Shown: positions 52,462 through 63,369, counted from the first letter of the stretch. The stretch is 64,000 nucleotides of DNA from Colwellia maritima (GCF_022669015.1 NZ_JAKKSL010000001.1:1098059-1162058); one strand, 5' to 3'. Numbers and translations are program-made. Notes: generated by a model from the letters alone, not told the origin.

Positions 52462-53471
52462 TTACCGTTTGTTTGTATACCAGTTTACCTCTTTTTCGTA
52501 CTGCGTTAATTGATCTTCAACACCTAACGCTAAGGCAAAAAGCGCCATTCTTACTAAGACACCATTTTGTGCTTGTCTAAAAATAGCTAGGCTGTCTAAA
52601 TCATTTAAGTCAATATCCAGTTCATTGGCTTCAGGGCGAGAATCTCGTGGCAACGGGTGCATAATTACAGTGTTTTCACGGCAATACTGTTGATAGACAC
52701 TTTTATTTAAACTGAAATGGCCACGATATAAATCCGCTTCATCTTTACTAGCAAAACGTTCTTGTTGTATGCGTGTTTGATAAATAACATCGCAAGATAA
52801 GTTACCTGCCATCGTATCGGTCACGATCACTTGATGACCTGCATTCTCTAGTGCTGAAATAACGCTGTCAGGCATTTGTAATGCGGTTGGTGAAACCATG
52901 GTCACTTTGACATTGTTATAAAGGCTAAGTAGCTTTGAAAGTGAATGTACCGTCCGCCCATGTTTTAAATCACCCATTAATACAATATCTAAGTTGTCTA
53001 ATCCTTTGTGATAATGCATCATTTCAGATTGAATAGTGAATAGATCCAATAATGCTTGAGTTGGGTGCTCATTGGCGCCATCACCACCATTAATAACAGG
53101 TACAGTACTGCCTTGTGCAAATTTTTCCACTGAATGCATTTGTGGGTGTCGCATTGCTATAATATCGCTGTAACCACTGATAACTTGTGCGGTATCAAAT
53201 AATGACTCGCCTTTACTTAACGATGAGTTTTCTTGCCCCACGGTTTCACGAACAAACCCACCCAGTAAATTAAAAGCAGTACCAAAGCTAACGCGAGTTC
53301 GCGTGCTCGGTTCAAAAAAAGATTACTGAGAATAGCACCATCAAGTACTGTACAACGTTTTTGTCGAGCGGCATACGGCGCCATTTGTGCTGAAACATCG
53401 AGAATTTTTGCAATAGCATCACGATCAAACTGGGATACTGATAGTATGTTATTGCCTTGGAATTTCATCAT
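52462..53471 (-). CDS. pyrB: Aspartate carbamoyltransferase, long form, one frameshift
   Basis: First committed step of pyrimidine synthesis. About 336 residues joined, the long type without a separate PyrI found in many Alteromonadales. It begins MMKFQGNNILSVSQFDRDA. The carbamoyl-phosphate loop (FEPSTRTRVSFG-type) is recovered by changing frame near 53310, where a T-run is one base short. HPTQALLDLFTI, DLKHGRTVHSL and MHPLPRDSRPE are intact. The C-terminal extension ends EVNWYTNKR. This break is not explained by GCTGG. Confidence 0.93.
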
Positions 53472-53756
53472 TTGGATAAGCCCCATCGTTAATGAAGAGC
53501 AAAAAATTTGCGGAAATATAGCATAGATTGACTATTTATAGAATGATAAAAAGAAGTTTTCATTCTTAATGTAAGTGAAGAAATTAGACGAGGTGGTCTC
53601 GTATACTTTACATAGATAATATTACAAGAATGCTTGATTGGTGATGATTTGTGATAATATTGCGGATAAATACGATACAGAATTCGTTCGAGCTAAAAAA
53701 ACAGAGCAATAAAATGACTTTAGTAACAGCCTTTTAATTGCTCTGTTGGTAGCTAG

Positions 53757-54149
53757 CTAACGTTTAATACAAGATTTCGTTATTAAGGTCCATTCTTGTG
53801 CGTTGTCTACTCGTCTAAGTAGACAATGACTTCCTTGTTTAAGTAATTCAAAAACAATGGCAGCTTCGTTGTCAGTACGAATAACCCTAATACCATTCGG
53901 CGAAGTTACCGACGTTTTGCCGAGCAATAATCTACTTGTTTGTTGAAAAACATCCTTTGCAATAGGAATTGTTTTCCCTCCCATTGACTCACTTATCAAT
54001 TTAATTATTTCTGTACGTGCTTGTTCATTATCAAGAGGAAGTAAAGCCCATTCTTTTTCACTCGCTTGGATAGCGCATGCACATAAAACAAAAGATAGAA
54101 CGAACAACATTATTGTTTTGGTGTATCTACAAATAAGTTTATTCATCAT
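53757..54149 (-). CDS. Small lipoprotein downstream of S41 protease
   Basis: About 130 residues from the ATG at 54149, which has GGAAAAAAC upstream and overlaps the protease stop by 11 bases. Residues 1-24 are a signal peptide with lipobox LCAC. The mature part has a small alpha/beta look with two Cys (HCLLRRVD, KSCIKR) that could form a disulfide. No known family recognised. The overlap suggests cotranslation with the protease and possibly joint function. Confidence 0.65.
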   Translation of the reverse strand: MMNKLICRYTKTIMLFVLSFVLCACAIQASEKEWALLPLDNEQARTEIIKLISESMGGKTIPIAKDVFQQTSRLLLGKTSVTSPNGIRVIRTDNEAAIVFELLKQGSHCLLRRVDNAQEWTLITKSCIKR

Positions 54150-55790
54150 TGTTTTTTCCTGCATTAATGTGTCTATATTGGTTAAAATAAACGTCGTGAA
54201 TAATGGCATCTTGCAAAGGCGTTTTACCGTGAAGTATTGTTTCTTGCTCTGATAGTGGCGCGTGTGAACTCATTTTTTTCACACGTTGCTCAGTCACTTC
54301 TGGACAATCATTGTTTGCTTGATAGTAGAGGGCACTTGCTAATAACCGTTCTTGTTCATCGCCCAAATCATGCTGATAATCTTCTGTGACTGGGCACCCT
54401 TGAACTTGTGCTAATTTACCGGCTTCAGGCAATTTAACAGGTGTTAAACCATCCGCATAGTCACCAAAACCAACATGGTTTTCACCTTTAAATTGCACTG
54501 TGAAATAGGTTGATCCGCAATTGTCTTCGCTGACAAAACCATAAGGTTTGCCACAGGTAGTGGTACCAATTTGGATCACTTCAATATCAATACCAATAAG
54601 AGAATTGATAAAAGATTCGCCGGCCGAGCATGAAGCGCCGGTAGTGAGTACATAAACACGATCTAAATTTAAGGTTGGCAGATCCTGTCCTGCTTGGATA
54701 ATAGAGTCACCTCCTATCAATCTTCTTAAATCGAGCGTTTCATCATAAAATGGCATGGATTCATTAGCTGTTTTATCGTTATATACTGTTGTTTCGTATA
54801 TCTTGCCGTTTGTCGCATTACGACCACCACCATATATGCTAATTGTGATGATAGGGCTAAATAGCCGCCACCGTTATAACGTAGATCTACAACAAGTTCA
54901 TTAATGTTTTGTTCTGAAAAGGTGTTAAAGCTTTCAAATAAGTCTTTTTCAACGACGCTATTATAAAATGAATTGAGCAATAGGTAGCCAGTTTTGCCTT
55001 CTGGCGTTTCAATTGTTTTTGTTATTTGCAGTGGTACACCGGTTATTGCGGCCGTTTGCAGTTCAACTTCATAGGTATTATCTTCATTATCGATAAATTT
55101 GAACGTATGTGTTTCACCTTCGACATCACTAAAAATAGCATTGTTTATAGTATTAATATCATTTTGATTATTGCTGTTAACAAAATCAATTCCATCAATC
55201 TCTACTAAACTAGAGCCCCTAGATATAGGGGAAGCTGATGCTTGTGTGTTTGGGGTGATATTTTGAACAATCCATTGTCTTGGTACTGTACTTTGTTGCT
55301 TATCAAATAAGATACCGTAACCATAGCTCACCCCTAACTGTGTCAATTCTTCAACTTCGCTTGTCGGTTGTAACCAATGAAACTGATCTTTGCTTTTTCC
55401 TGAGTCCGTCACTGCCGTTGTTTTAAGCTGATCAAAGTAATCGGATAAACTATAGTTTTTTGGGTCTTTATCGATTACTTCTTTATACCAAAGATAAGTT
55501 TCGTGCGTAAAAGCGCGTTGCCAGTGTTTTTCAATTAATTCACTGCCGTCCTCGTCTGGGTATGCTATCCCCGTAATAGGACTTTTGCCTACTCTAGGGT
55601 TTTCACATTGAGCAACAAACTTATTTGATGATTCGAAGCTGTCCTGTTTCCATGTAGGGGCTGAACTATCAGTGGGGTAAGTAAAGTTAGAGCTAGTATC
55701 TATTTTGCTACCACCACAAGCACTTAACAAAGTAAATGGTAATAGTAGGGGTAATAATCGTGGAAATTTTGTGGTGTTGTTTATGCGCAT
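54139..55790 (-). CDS. S41-family (C-terminal processing-type) serine peptidase lipoprotein, one frameshift
   Basis: Exported protease, about 550 residues joined. Signal peptide with lipobox LSAC followed by GG. A PDZ-like segment spans about residues 165-255 (RGSSLVEIDGIDFVNSN). The S41 core follows: GYLLLNSFYN, ELVVDLRYNGGGYL and the nucleophile Ser in CSAGESF. The frame breaks at about 54824, where CCACC stands for CCAGCC; repair gives YMVAGRN, close to the family MIAGNR. The catalytic Lys/Glu cannot be fixed by eye. Substrate unknown. Confidence 0.85.
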
Positions 55791-55939
55791 TGTTTAGGGT
55801 CCATTTATTATGCTTTCCTGTAAACATTATACCAAACAAATAGTCGGTGAGAATATTTGTTTGGTATATTAAAAGGTATTATTAAAATTAAGTAAACGTT
55901 TTAAATTAGCGTGAAATTTTCATTAATTATATAAATACA

Positions 55940-56392
55940 TCAACTAAAGGTTGGCTTGATGTAGGCTAACAATATCACTGCAAATAATGCGAACACAGGA
56001 ATTTCGTTAAATACACGATAAAACTTTCCTGAGCGCAAATTATTATCTTGCTGAAAGGTTTTAACCAATTTAAAGCAGTATCCATGGTAAATTAAAAGTA
56101 AAATTACAAGAGTGAGCTTTATATGTAACCATTTAGCAGCAACAAACCATGCGTTTCCATAGGCGAATATCAATAGTAAACCTAATAACACAGTTAATAT
56201 TGCAAAGGGAGTGATGAAATAAAGCAGTCGTCTTTCCATCCCTTTCAGTTGTTCGCTCACTTCAACAGAACTTGTTTCTGCGTGATTAACAAATAACCGG
56301 GGTAAATAAAATATTCCTGCGAACCAAGCCACCATAAAAATAACATGAAAAGCTTTAAACCATAAAATATTGCTCATTAAAAATTCATTCAT
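55940..56392 (-). CDS. hemJ: HemJ-type protoporphyrinogen IX oxidase
   Basis: Membrane protein of 150 residues and four helices, UPF0093/HemJ family, which oxidises protoporphyrinogen IX in bacteria lacking HemG or HemY. Conserved: WFKAFHVIFMVAWFAGIFYLP with the His of helix 1, MERRLLYFITPFA, WLHIKLTLV with the second His and Lys, and FNEIPVFALFAVI. It overlaps the ClC stop by one base. HemJ is favoured over CopD-like proteins by the NEIP motif. Intact frame. Confidence 0.85.
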   Translation of the reverse strand: MNEFLMSNILWFKAFHVIFMVAWFAGIFYLPRLFVNHAETSSVEVSEQLKGMERRLLYFITPFAILTVLLGLLLIFAYGNAWFVAAKWLHIKLTLVILLLIYHGYCFKLVKTFQQDNNLRSGKFYRVFNEIPVFALFAVILLAYIKPTFS

Positions 56393-58218
56393 TAATCTAT
56401 TTTTCCTTCAAGTACGCACTCTCTTGCTGCTGTTTGCGTTGGCAATAGGTTTGCGATGAGCTTACCATTAACTAGATACTGTCTAATTTGTTCAAAGGTT
56501 ACAATACCAATAATATCATCAATATCATCTTGGTAAATATAAACCCCGCCTTGGCGGTCATGTACAAGTGCTAAATACGCTTCAGCTAATGTTGCTTGTT
56601 GAGAAAGTGGAATAAGCTTGTGCAAATTAATTTTTTCTGTCACTTGATACTCAATTGTATCTTTTTCAAGAGGGGAGGCAGCTTCAGTTTGTATATTAAC
56701 TAAAGGCGTAGTTTCATTAAATTCAGCCCAATGAAAACTTACTTGCTCCACTACTTTTTTGCCTTGAGTTATTTTCCGAAGGGTTCTATTTACCACCGGA
56801 ATTTTGCTATCGCTTGACATAATCATACCTGCAATCGCTTTGGTTGAGGCATTTTCTGTATATTCTATATTTTTAATCATCAAACTTAGTATCCCTACTT
56901 TCTGTAAAGCCTTTTCAATAGGGGGTTTACGATAAACCAATCCTTGGACGTCGAGTTGCATAGTAAAAACAGATCGGTTATTAAATAATTGACCTGAAAT
57001 AATGCCGGCAACTGTGATGACAATCATTGCGGGCAAGATCACTTCTAACTGCCCTGATAATTCTACCACGGCCAATAATGCGGCAAGTGGGGCGTTTAAA
57101 CTTGCCGCCATAAAGCCTGCCATCCCCATTAGTATAAAATCATTGCCAAGGTGTTCACCGGGAATTATTTGCATTACTAATGCGCCCCCAAATCCACCTG
57201 CTATAGCTCCTATACCGATAATAGGGCCAACAATACCACCTGGAATGCCTAAACCTAAAGCAAAAGTAGTCATTAAAAACTTAGCTAATAACAAACTTAA
57301 CAATAAACCTATATGCCAATTATTCTCTAGCGATACATCAATAGCGCCACTACCAACCCCCATAGCACCAGGCACTAAATAGCCTATGGCTCCTGTGATT
57401 ATTGCCGCTAACATAAGTCTTGGTATTATATGAAACTTTTCACTGTGCTTGATAACTGTTACGAGGGTTTTATTAAAAGCAGCAGCAAGAGTGCCGAGTA
57501 AAACTCCTAAAAGAACTAAAGGAATGTAGTGTTGTGGAATAAGTTCTATTCTATGAAAGTAGTCAAAATGCTGTGAGACATCAAAAACACTGCGGGTGAC
57601 TATTGAACCCACTAAAGAAGCTAACATAACCGGAATAAAAATATGTATTTTATATTCCCTCATGATGACTTCCATTACAAAAAGTACGGCAGCAATTGGC
57701 GTATTAAATGTTGCTGCAATACCTGCTGCAATACCACAAGCGCATAACGTGCGTATACTGTTGTAGGGGAGTTTCAATGAACTACCTACAAAGCTAGCCG
57801 CCGCGGCGCCTAAATGTACTGCAGGGCCTTCTCTTCCTACAGAAAATCCAGAGGCAAGTGCCACTGCGCTACCAAAAAATTGATTGAAAGTGTTTTTGAA
57901 CGGGATAACGCCATGAGCGACTTTTAGTCGATAAAGTACAAATGGAATACCCGTTCTGATGTATTCGTAGCCAGTAACCCAGGCAAAGAGTAAAATGATG
58001 AGTGAACCGATAATAGGTAAATCAAAACGACTTACCCCATCTAAAGTGATATAGTTATCACGTTTAACTAAATAGATTTGCTGAATTTGCTCTATAGTCA
58101 AAGTAAACAGAATAACTAATAATGCAGATGCAAAGCCACCAACAATGGCAAGTAAACAAATTTGCCATGAGGTTTTAGGTAATGCTAAATGTTCTCTTAC
58201 TGTGCTAATGTAACTCAT
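56392..58218 (-). CDS. ClC-family chloride channel/antiporter with two CBS domains
   Basis: Integral membrane protein of 608 residues. ClC core motifs: RTGIPFVLY (in place of GSGIP), GREGPAVHLG with the gating Glu, and GLGIPGGIVGPIIG. The gating Glu and a later Glu in VMEVIMREY suggest Cl-/H+ exchange rather than a channel. The C-terminus carries two CBS domains (about residues 440-500 and 545-600). It overlaps hemJ by one base, so they are cotranscribed. Intact frame. Confidence 0.93.
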   Translation of the reverse strand: MSYISTVREHLALPKTSWQICLLAIVGGFASALLVILFTLTIEQIQQIYLVKRDNYITLDGVSRFDLPIIGSLIILLFAWVTGYEYIRTGIPFVLYRLKVAHGVIPFKNTFNQFFGSAVALASGFSVGREGPAVHLGAAAASFVGSSLKLPYNSIRTLCACGIAAGIAATFNTPIAAVLFVMEVIMREYKIHIFIPVMLASLVGSIVTRSVFDVSQHFDYFHRIELIPQHYIPLVLLGVLLGTLAAAFNKTLVTVIKHSEKFHIIPRLMLAAIITGAIGYLVPGAMGVGSGAIDVSLENNWHIGLLLSLLLAKFLMTTFALGLGIPGGIVGPIIGIGAIAGGFGGALVMQIIPGEHLGNDFILMGMAGFMAASLNAPLAALLAVVELSGQLEVILPAMIVITVAGIISGQLFNNRSVFTMQLDVQGLVYRKPPIEKALQKVGILSLMIKNIEYTENASTKAIAGMIMSSDSKIPVVNRTLRKITQGKKVVEQVSFHWAEFNETTPLVNIQTEAASPLEKDTIEYQVTEKINLHKLIPLSQQATLAEAYLALVHDRQGGVYIYQDDIDDIIGIVTFEQIRQYLVNGKLIANLLPTQTAARECVLEGKID

Positions 58219-58371
58219 TATTAGTGACTAGTTTTATTGGTTTTACTCATCAGCGTAGCTTATCAATACGGAATAAATAAGCACAGTTAATAAGCGACAG
58301 CTATACAGCGCTTGTTTTTATTATATGGATTTATTTTTATTCTTTATTTTAAAGGTTATTGTACGTTACAA

Positions 58372-59088
58372 ATGAATTGGTTAGCAAAAATAAATCTCAC
58401 TGTTGTAACAAAGCGCCTAGGCCCCTTTAAATCAGCACTCTTCTTACTAACGTTAATCATCCTTTGTTTATTCATCGGCTATAGACTTGGTAATTTCTAT
58501 CATAATTTTCAATCAACGACATTAGCGCAACAAAAAGGTCGACTTGATCAGTTATATGAAGAACAATCAAGACAGGTTGAACGTATTCATACCTTAGAAG
58601 TCGAGTTAGCAGTAGAGCAGTTAGCTAACCAAAATGCGCAAGCAACCTTAAAAAAAATGTCACTTGAACATTATCAAGTAAAAAAAGAATTGGCTTTTTA
58701 TGAAAAAGTGATGGCGCCTGAGAAAGAAGTTGATGGTTTAGTTATCGACGGGATTAAAATTTCAGAAAGTAAAAGCCCTAATTATTATCATTTTCAAGTG
58801 GTGTTAGTGCAGCAGCAACGAAAGAGAGGTTACGTTAAAGGCTATGTAGATTTAGAAATAATAGGTAGTTTAGACAACCAACCAAGCCAATTAACATTGT
58901 CAGATATTTCAACTATCAGCAAAACAGACGTGTCATTTAGTTTTAAGTATTTTCAAGTTATCGAAGGTACTTTTACTTTGCCAAAAAACTTTATTCCTGA
59001 AAAAATGCAAGTATCTGCTGTATTAACGAAAACAAAATGGCAAAAATATCAAAAACTTAATAAAAGCCTGCCTTGGATCCTTGAATAA
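58372..59088 (+). CDS. DUF6776-family membrane-anchored coiled-coil protein
   Basis: About 238 residues from the ATG at 58372: one N-terminal transmembrane helix (FLLTLIILCLFIGYRLG), then a coiled coil of about 70 residues (RLDQLYEEQSRQVERIHTLE) and a beta-rich C-terminal domain. Proteins of this type lie next to erpA in many gammaproteobacteria. A longer ORF from 58312 is possible; neither start has a strong ribosome site. Function unknown. Confidence 0.8.
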   Translation: MNWLAKINLTVVTKRLGPFKSALFLLTLIILCLFIGYRLGNFYHNFQSTTLAQQKGRLDQLYEEQSRQVERIHTLEVELAVEQLANQNAQATLKKMSLEHYQVKKELAFYEKVMAPEKEVDGLVIDGIKISESKSPNYYHFQVVLVQQQRKRGYVKGYVDLEIIGSLDNQPSQLTLSDISTISKTDVSFSFKYFQVIEGTFTLPKNFIPEKMQVSAVLTKTKWQKYQKLNKSLPWILE

Positions 59089-59236
59089 TAAAAACAATAA
59101 TACTTGATTAAATTAGTCAGGTTTAAGATAATACGAATGTTGGCAAATTTATCCTTCTGACAGAGGACAAAAATTTGCTAGTATTGGTATAATTACCTCG
59201 ATTTTCCTTATCTTTTTCAATCAAAAGTAGAGTTCC

Positions 59237-59590
59237 ATGTCTGACCCTATCTCAAATCCAGAATTACCTATTAAATTCACTGACTCAGCGGCTAAGAAAG
59301 TGCTGTCTTTAATCACTGAAGAAGAAAATCCTGAACTAAAACTTAGAGTGTATGTTACTGGCGGTGGCTGTTCTGGTTTCCAGTATGGTTTTACGTTTGA
59401 TGAAAAAATTAATGAAGGGGATATGACCATAGAAAAACAAGGCGTCACTATGGTAATTGACCCTATGAGTTTGCAATATTTGGTTGACGGTGAAGTGGAT
59501 TATCTGGAAAGTTTAGAAGGTTCTCGCTTTGTTGTGAACAACCCTAATGCAACAACTACGTGTGGTTGTGGTTCTTCTTTTTCAATGTAG
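59237..59590 (+). CDS. erpA: A-type iron-sulfur cluster insertion protein
   Basis: Delivers Fe-S clusters to target proteins, in E. coli including IspG/IspH and nitrate reductase. It has 117 residues with the three ligand cysteines in [11 protein letters not shown] and TTCGCGSSF. It follows the DUF6776 gene by 148 bases; TATAAT near 59190 may be its -10. Relevant to the nar region because NarGH carries five clusters. Intact frame. Confidence 0.95.
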   Translation: MSDPISNPELPIKFTDSAAKKVLSLITEEENPELKLRVYVTGGGCSGFQYGFTFDEKINEGDMTIEKQGVTMVIDPMSLQYLVDGEVDYLESLEGSRFVVNNPNATTTCGCGSSFSM

Positions 59591-59673
59591 TTTTATGTGA
59601 TTTCATTTAGTTAACGGTTTGCAGGCATAATTCCAAGCACAATAATTTTTAATAGTAGATAAACATATTGTTA

Positions 59674-60717
59674 TTAAATGTCTTCATTGATTACTTCCGC
59701 TTTTTTGCGTAAATAGAGCTGTTCATCAGCCTGCTTTAACAGTTCTTCCATCGTTTTTATGCCATCACTAGCGGACGCACCACAACTGATCGTTATGGGT
59801 AAGTAGGTATTTTGATAAGGCATAGGATTATTTTTGAAGAATTCCGTTAAGCGTTTGCAAGCTAACAATGCCTCTTGGTAAGTTTGACTTGCTAGGGTTA
59901 TCACAAATTCATCGCCAAGATAACGAAAGCACTTGTCATTTTCACGGATTAGTTCTTTTAATTGTGTTGCTACATAAGTCAGTACTTTGTCACCACAATC
60001 ATGCCCATAAGTATCATTAATTTGTTTAAATTTATTACAATCTATAAACAATAGTGAAAAGGGGACATTATATCTACGCTGACGAATTAACTCCTCGTTA
60101 ATTGATACTTCCATTAAACGTCGATTAGCTACTCCCGTTAACCTATCATAATGAGCCATATACTCCAGTTGTTCTCTAATTAAGGCATTAGATAAACATA
60201 AGCTTACTTTTACAGCGAGCTGCTCTAGGTGCAATGTGCCTAAATTAGGTTGAAAACGTTGTTTATCGTTGTCTGTAAACAGTAAGCTACCAAACAGCTT
60301 ATCTTCAATAACTAAAGGGAGTAGTGCTGCTGATTGTGCTTGTGCTGTTAAACTCTTTGGTAGAATTGACCTAAGCACGTCAAGTTCATTTGTTAAAAAC
60401 GGTTTTCTTTCGGGATGTATTTTTTGTAACTGCTCTATAGCAATATTTTTACTATTTTGTTGATGCCAACTTGATTGCATATTACCGCTTAATAAATAAC
60501 TTATCGGTGTTGGCTCTGCTAATAAAAGATAAATTCCTGTTAAATTGAATTTATCTTTTATGGATGAAAGTAGCTGATCCAATAAGGCTTGGCTTGTTGT
60601 GCAGGTTAATATTTGTGTTTCAATGTCGAACAACTTTTGTGCTATCTCAGTGTTAACTCGTGAGTTCTCTAGCAGGCTTGATAACTTACGCTCTAATTCT
60701 ATTTTAGTGTCAGACAT
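59674..60717 (-). CDS. GAF-GGDEF protein with variant active site (LGDEF)
   Basis: Probable cyclic-di-GMP synthase or sensor, 347 residues. Residues about 20-175 form a GAF-like domain; 185-340 a GGDEF domain (YDRLTGVANRR, DCNKFKQINDTYGHDCGD). The signature is YLGDEF, so the first Gly is Leu, which may weaken activity. The product-binding I-site RxxD is present as REND five residues before it. No membrane helix. It precedes, on the same strand, the HD-GYP gene upstream by 65 bases: a make-and-break pair. Intact frame. Confidence 0.88.
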   Translation of the reverse strand: MSDTKIELERKLSSLLENSRVNTEIAQKLFDIETQILTCTTSQALLDQLLSSIKDKFNLTGIYLLLAEPTPISYLLSGNMQSSWHQQNSKNIAIEQLQKIHPERKPFLTNELDVLRSILPKSLTAQAQSAALLPLVIEDKLFGSLLFTDNDKQRFQPNLGTLHLEQLAVKVSLCLSNALIREQLEYMAHYDRLTGVANRRLMEVSINEELIRQRRYNVPFSLLFIDCNKFKQINDTYGHDCGDKVLTYVATQLKELIRENDKCFRYLGDEFVITLASQTYQEALLACKRLTEFFKNNPMPYQNTYLPITISCGASASDGIKTMEELLKQADEQLYLRKKAEVINEDI

Positions 60718-60782
60718 ATAATAAATACCAGTTTTTCACATTAAGCCATTAGGATAAGTACAATAAGGTGTTTCAATTGAAG

Positions 60783-61969
60783 TTAACCTTCCATTAGTAG
60801 CATCTCAATAATTTTATTCATATCAAGATCAAATTCTTCTGCTTTTACACTTTTTACAATATAGTCTTCTGTTGTTGCTAAATCAATATCGTGAGTATTA
60901 AGGTATTGATTTAACTTTACACTATAAAATGAGCGCACCTTGGGATTGGTTGGATTGTTATTATTTCGTTGTTCAACAACCGCAAGTTTTTTCGATTTAA
61001 GTTGCACCAATGAACCGATAGGGAACACGCCAATGCATTGGATAAATTGATCAACTAACTTGAGATCGAGATGATTACTTTTACCAAGTTCTCGTAAAAT
61101 CGAAAAAGCTTTAGTGGGGGAAACCCTTCTTTATAACAACGGGCTGCCGTTAGTGCATCATAAATATCGCAAATTGCAATCATCCGACCATATATATGAA
61201 TGTCTTTGCCTTCAATTTGAAATGGATAACCTTCACCATTAAGTTTTTCATGATGCAAAGCTGCAACATCTAAACTCAGCTTGCTAAGACCTGGTATTTC
61301 TTTGATAAGCTCAATTGAATGATTTACATGGGTTTTCATGATAGTAAACTCATCATCGGTAAGTTTACTGGGCTTATTTAAAATCTCGTCAGGGACTTTT
61401 ATTTTTCCAATATCATGTAAAAAAGCACCAATACTTAAGTTATGAATAACACTATCACGCATTTTTAAATAGTAAGCAAAAATAGTAATATAAACTGAAA
61501 CGGCCACCGAATGCTCTAATAAATAGGCATCTTTTTCACGAATATTCACCATGCAGACTAAAGAATCGGGATTATTTAAAATGGCATCAACTGATTTTCT
61601 TGTTACGTCTATAACAGGTTTTAAATCTATGTTTGCACCACTTAAAGCTTGAGAAAAAAGGTTTTTCTGAATGTCTTTGGATTCATTGAAAATTTCTTTT
61701 GCCTGTTTTATTTCAGCAGATATCTCTTCTTTAGTTTTTGTTTTGATTTTAGCCTTAACTTTAGCATCAGCTTTAGCTTTGTGAGGTTGGCGAATTGTTT
61801 TGCTGTCATCTATAAAAACAGAAAGAACATTTTTGTTTTTCAGGTGGGCAATAACTTTATTGTTTTTAATATAGCCAGGAGCGCTTAAAGAAAACGAATC
61901 AAGTTGTTTGGCAATTTCAGTGACATAATGGCCCACATGCAATTCAGTAAGTTGTTTTTCTACAATCAT
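60783..61969 (-). CDS. HD-GYP cyclic-di-GMP phosphodiesterase with DUF3391 domain, one frameshift
   Basis: About 396 residues joined. N-terminal DUF3391 domain (to about residue 130; KQLTELHVGHYVTEIA), then HD-GYP: FLHDIGKIKVPDEIL (HD), LHHEKLNGEGYPF (GYP) and DIYDALTA. These residues bind the metals that hydrolyse c-di-GMP. The frame breaks at 61114; restoring GCTGG gives Pro-Pro-Ala-Lys-Ala-Phe and continues to the end at 60783. It forms a likely operon with the GGDEF gene downstream. Confidence 0.88.
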
Positions 61970-62201
61970 TTAATTCAGACCAATTAACCGTATAAATATT
62001 TGAATTCCCTAACCAAGCTTTTATATTGCTTGAAGTAGCACATGTCTGCTCTATTTGATATTAGCGAGTTTTGCTGAATTTAACAATTCTTATGTTTATG
62101 TAACACTTGTTTAATGTGATAAAAAGATTCACCTACAGCATGAAATTTATTTAATTCCGCCTATTTTTTATTTTAGTCTCAGTAATTTACAATAAAAAAC
62201 T

Positions 62202-62220
62202 ATAAATGCTAATCATTCTT
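62202..62220 (+). promoter_or_regulatory. Fur box-like site upstream of the PepSY gene
   Basis: The 19 bases match GATAATGATAATCATTATC at 13 positions, with AATCATT intact. It lies 7 bases before the PepSY ATG at 62228, a repressing position. Weaker than the site before the TonB receptor. Confidence 0.5.
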
Positions 62221-62227
62221 ATTTGTA

Positions 62228-63352
62228 ATGGCGTATGTGATATTTTTACTTGGAACGAAATTGTTCAAATTGTGGTTACGAAGAATACATTTATTCTTAG
62301 CAATTATTTCTGGTCTATTTTTAATAAGTTCCAAGATTACAGGAACATTATTAATTTATGCTAAAACCATACAACGTGAAATAAATGTTGATTATTGGCA
62401 AGTAATGCCTCAAAACAAAACGCTGAGTTTTGATAATATTATCAAAATAGTTGAGCGTGATACGCAACAAAAAGTGATACTCGTTCAGCCAGAATTAGAG
62501 CCTAACTTAGCTTGGCAATTACAATTATCTAATAATCATTATGTTAGCGTAAATCCTTATAATGCGAATATTTTATTGGAATATGACTATTATAAAACCT
62601 TCTACGGATTTACCATGGCTTTTCATCGTTGGTTATTGTATCAAGACAGTGATGGAAATTTTCCATTTAGAATATGGGTTTCAATAGCGACCTTGTGCTT
62701 GATAGTAGAAGTTCTCGTTGGTGTTTATTTGTGGGTAAGACCAAAAAATCGTATAAAGCGGCTAAAAATAAAATTCAAAGCCAAAAATAAAATTATATTT
62801 TACCAATTACATACCGTTCTGGGCGTGCTTTTATTTATTCCTCTTCTACTTGTTGCTTTTAGTGGTATCGCTTTTCACTGGAAAATGGAAACCTCAAAGG
62901 TTGTTGAAACACTCACTTTTGGTGAAATAGAGAAAAGACCCGATGCGCCGACAATAAAAAGTCATTATTCATCTGAATTTCAATTGGACTTAGCATTGAA
63001 AAATGGCTTAAGTGCTTTACCACAAGCTAGCCTATATAGAATTTATATGCCTAAAAAACAATCTAATAGTATGGCACTTAGAGTGAAAATGCCTAATGAA
63101 AGTCATGCGTATAGTTGGATTTGGGTTAACCCCTATACGGCAAAGGTTCTACAAGTTTATGATGCGAGTAAAGCCTCTTTTTCCACGCAGGTTTGGAACT
63201 TCAAATATAAATTTCATATTGGTGATTTTTTAAGTCCAATCGTTCAAGTATTTTGGATTGGATTAGCGTTATCGCCCTGTTTTTTTGTGTTATCTGGTTT
63301 TTACCTTTGGTTTTGCCGCCATAAAAAGAAAAAAACTATAAATATCTCTTGA
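62228..63352 (+). CDS. PepSY-associated membrane protein (siderophore-iron reductase-like)
   Basis: Inner-membrane protein of 374 residues with four helices (about 18-48, 150-178, 196-222, 335-365) and a periplasmic PepSY-type region. Conserved: LWLRRIHLFLAIISG, FHRWLLYQ, FYQLHTVLGVLLFIPLLLVAFSG and VQVFWIGLALSPCFFVLSGFYLW. Such proteins accompany siderophore receptors and are thought to reduce or help release iron. A Fur-like box stands upstream and a stronger one at its end before the TonB gene. Intact frame. Confidence 0.85.
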   Translation: MAYVIFLLGTKLFKLWLRRIHLFLAIISGLFLISSKITGTLLIYAKTIQREINVDYWQVMPQNKTLSFDNIIKIVERDTQQKVILVQPELEPNLAWQLQLSNNHYVSVNPYNANILLEYDYYKTFYGFTMAFHRWLLYQDSDGNFPFRIWVSIATLCLIVEVLVGVYLWVRPKNRIKRLKIKFKAKNKIIFYQLHTVLGVLLFIPLLLVAFSGIAFHWKMETSKVVETLTFGEIEKRPDAPTIKSHYSSEFQLDLALKNGLSALPQASLYRIYMPKKQSNSMALRVKMPNESHAYSWIWVNPYTAKVLQVYDASKASFSTQVWNFKYKFHIGDFLSPIVQVFWIGLALSPCFFVLSGFYLWFCRHKKKKTINIS

Positions 63353-63369
63353 TAATGATAACCATTATC
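63351..63369 (+). promoter_or_regulatory. Fur box, TonB siderophore receptor gene
   Basis: GATAATGATAACCATTATC matches the 19-base Fur consensus at 18 positions. It overlaps the PepSY stop and lies 37 bases upstream of the receptor ATG, so iron repression is very likely. Confidence 0.92.

Noticed and set aside
53290..53330. pyrB frameshift as another GCTGG case
   Set aside because: The conserved reading needs only one extra T in a T-run; no GCTGG is required there.
57002..57382. 126-codon plus-strand ORF inside the ClC gene
   Set aside because: It is the antisense shadow of a conserved membrane protein; composition follows the opposite strand.
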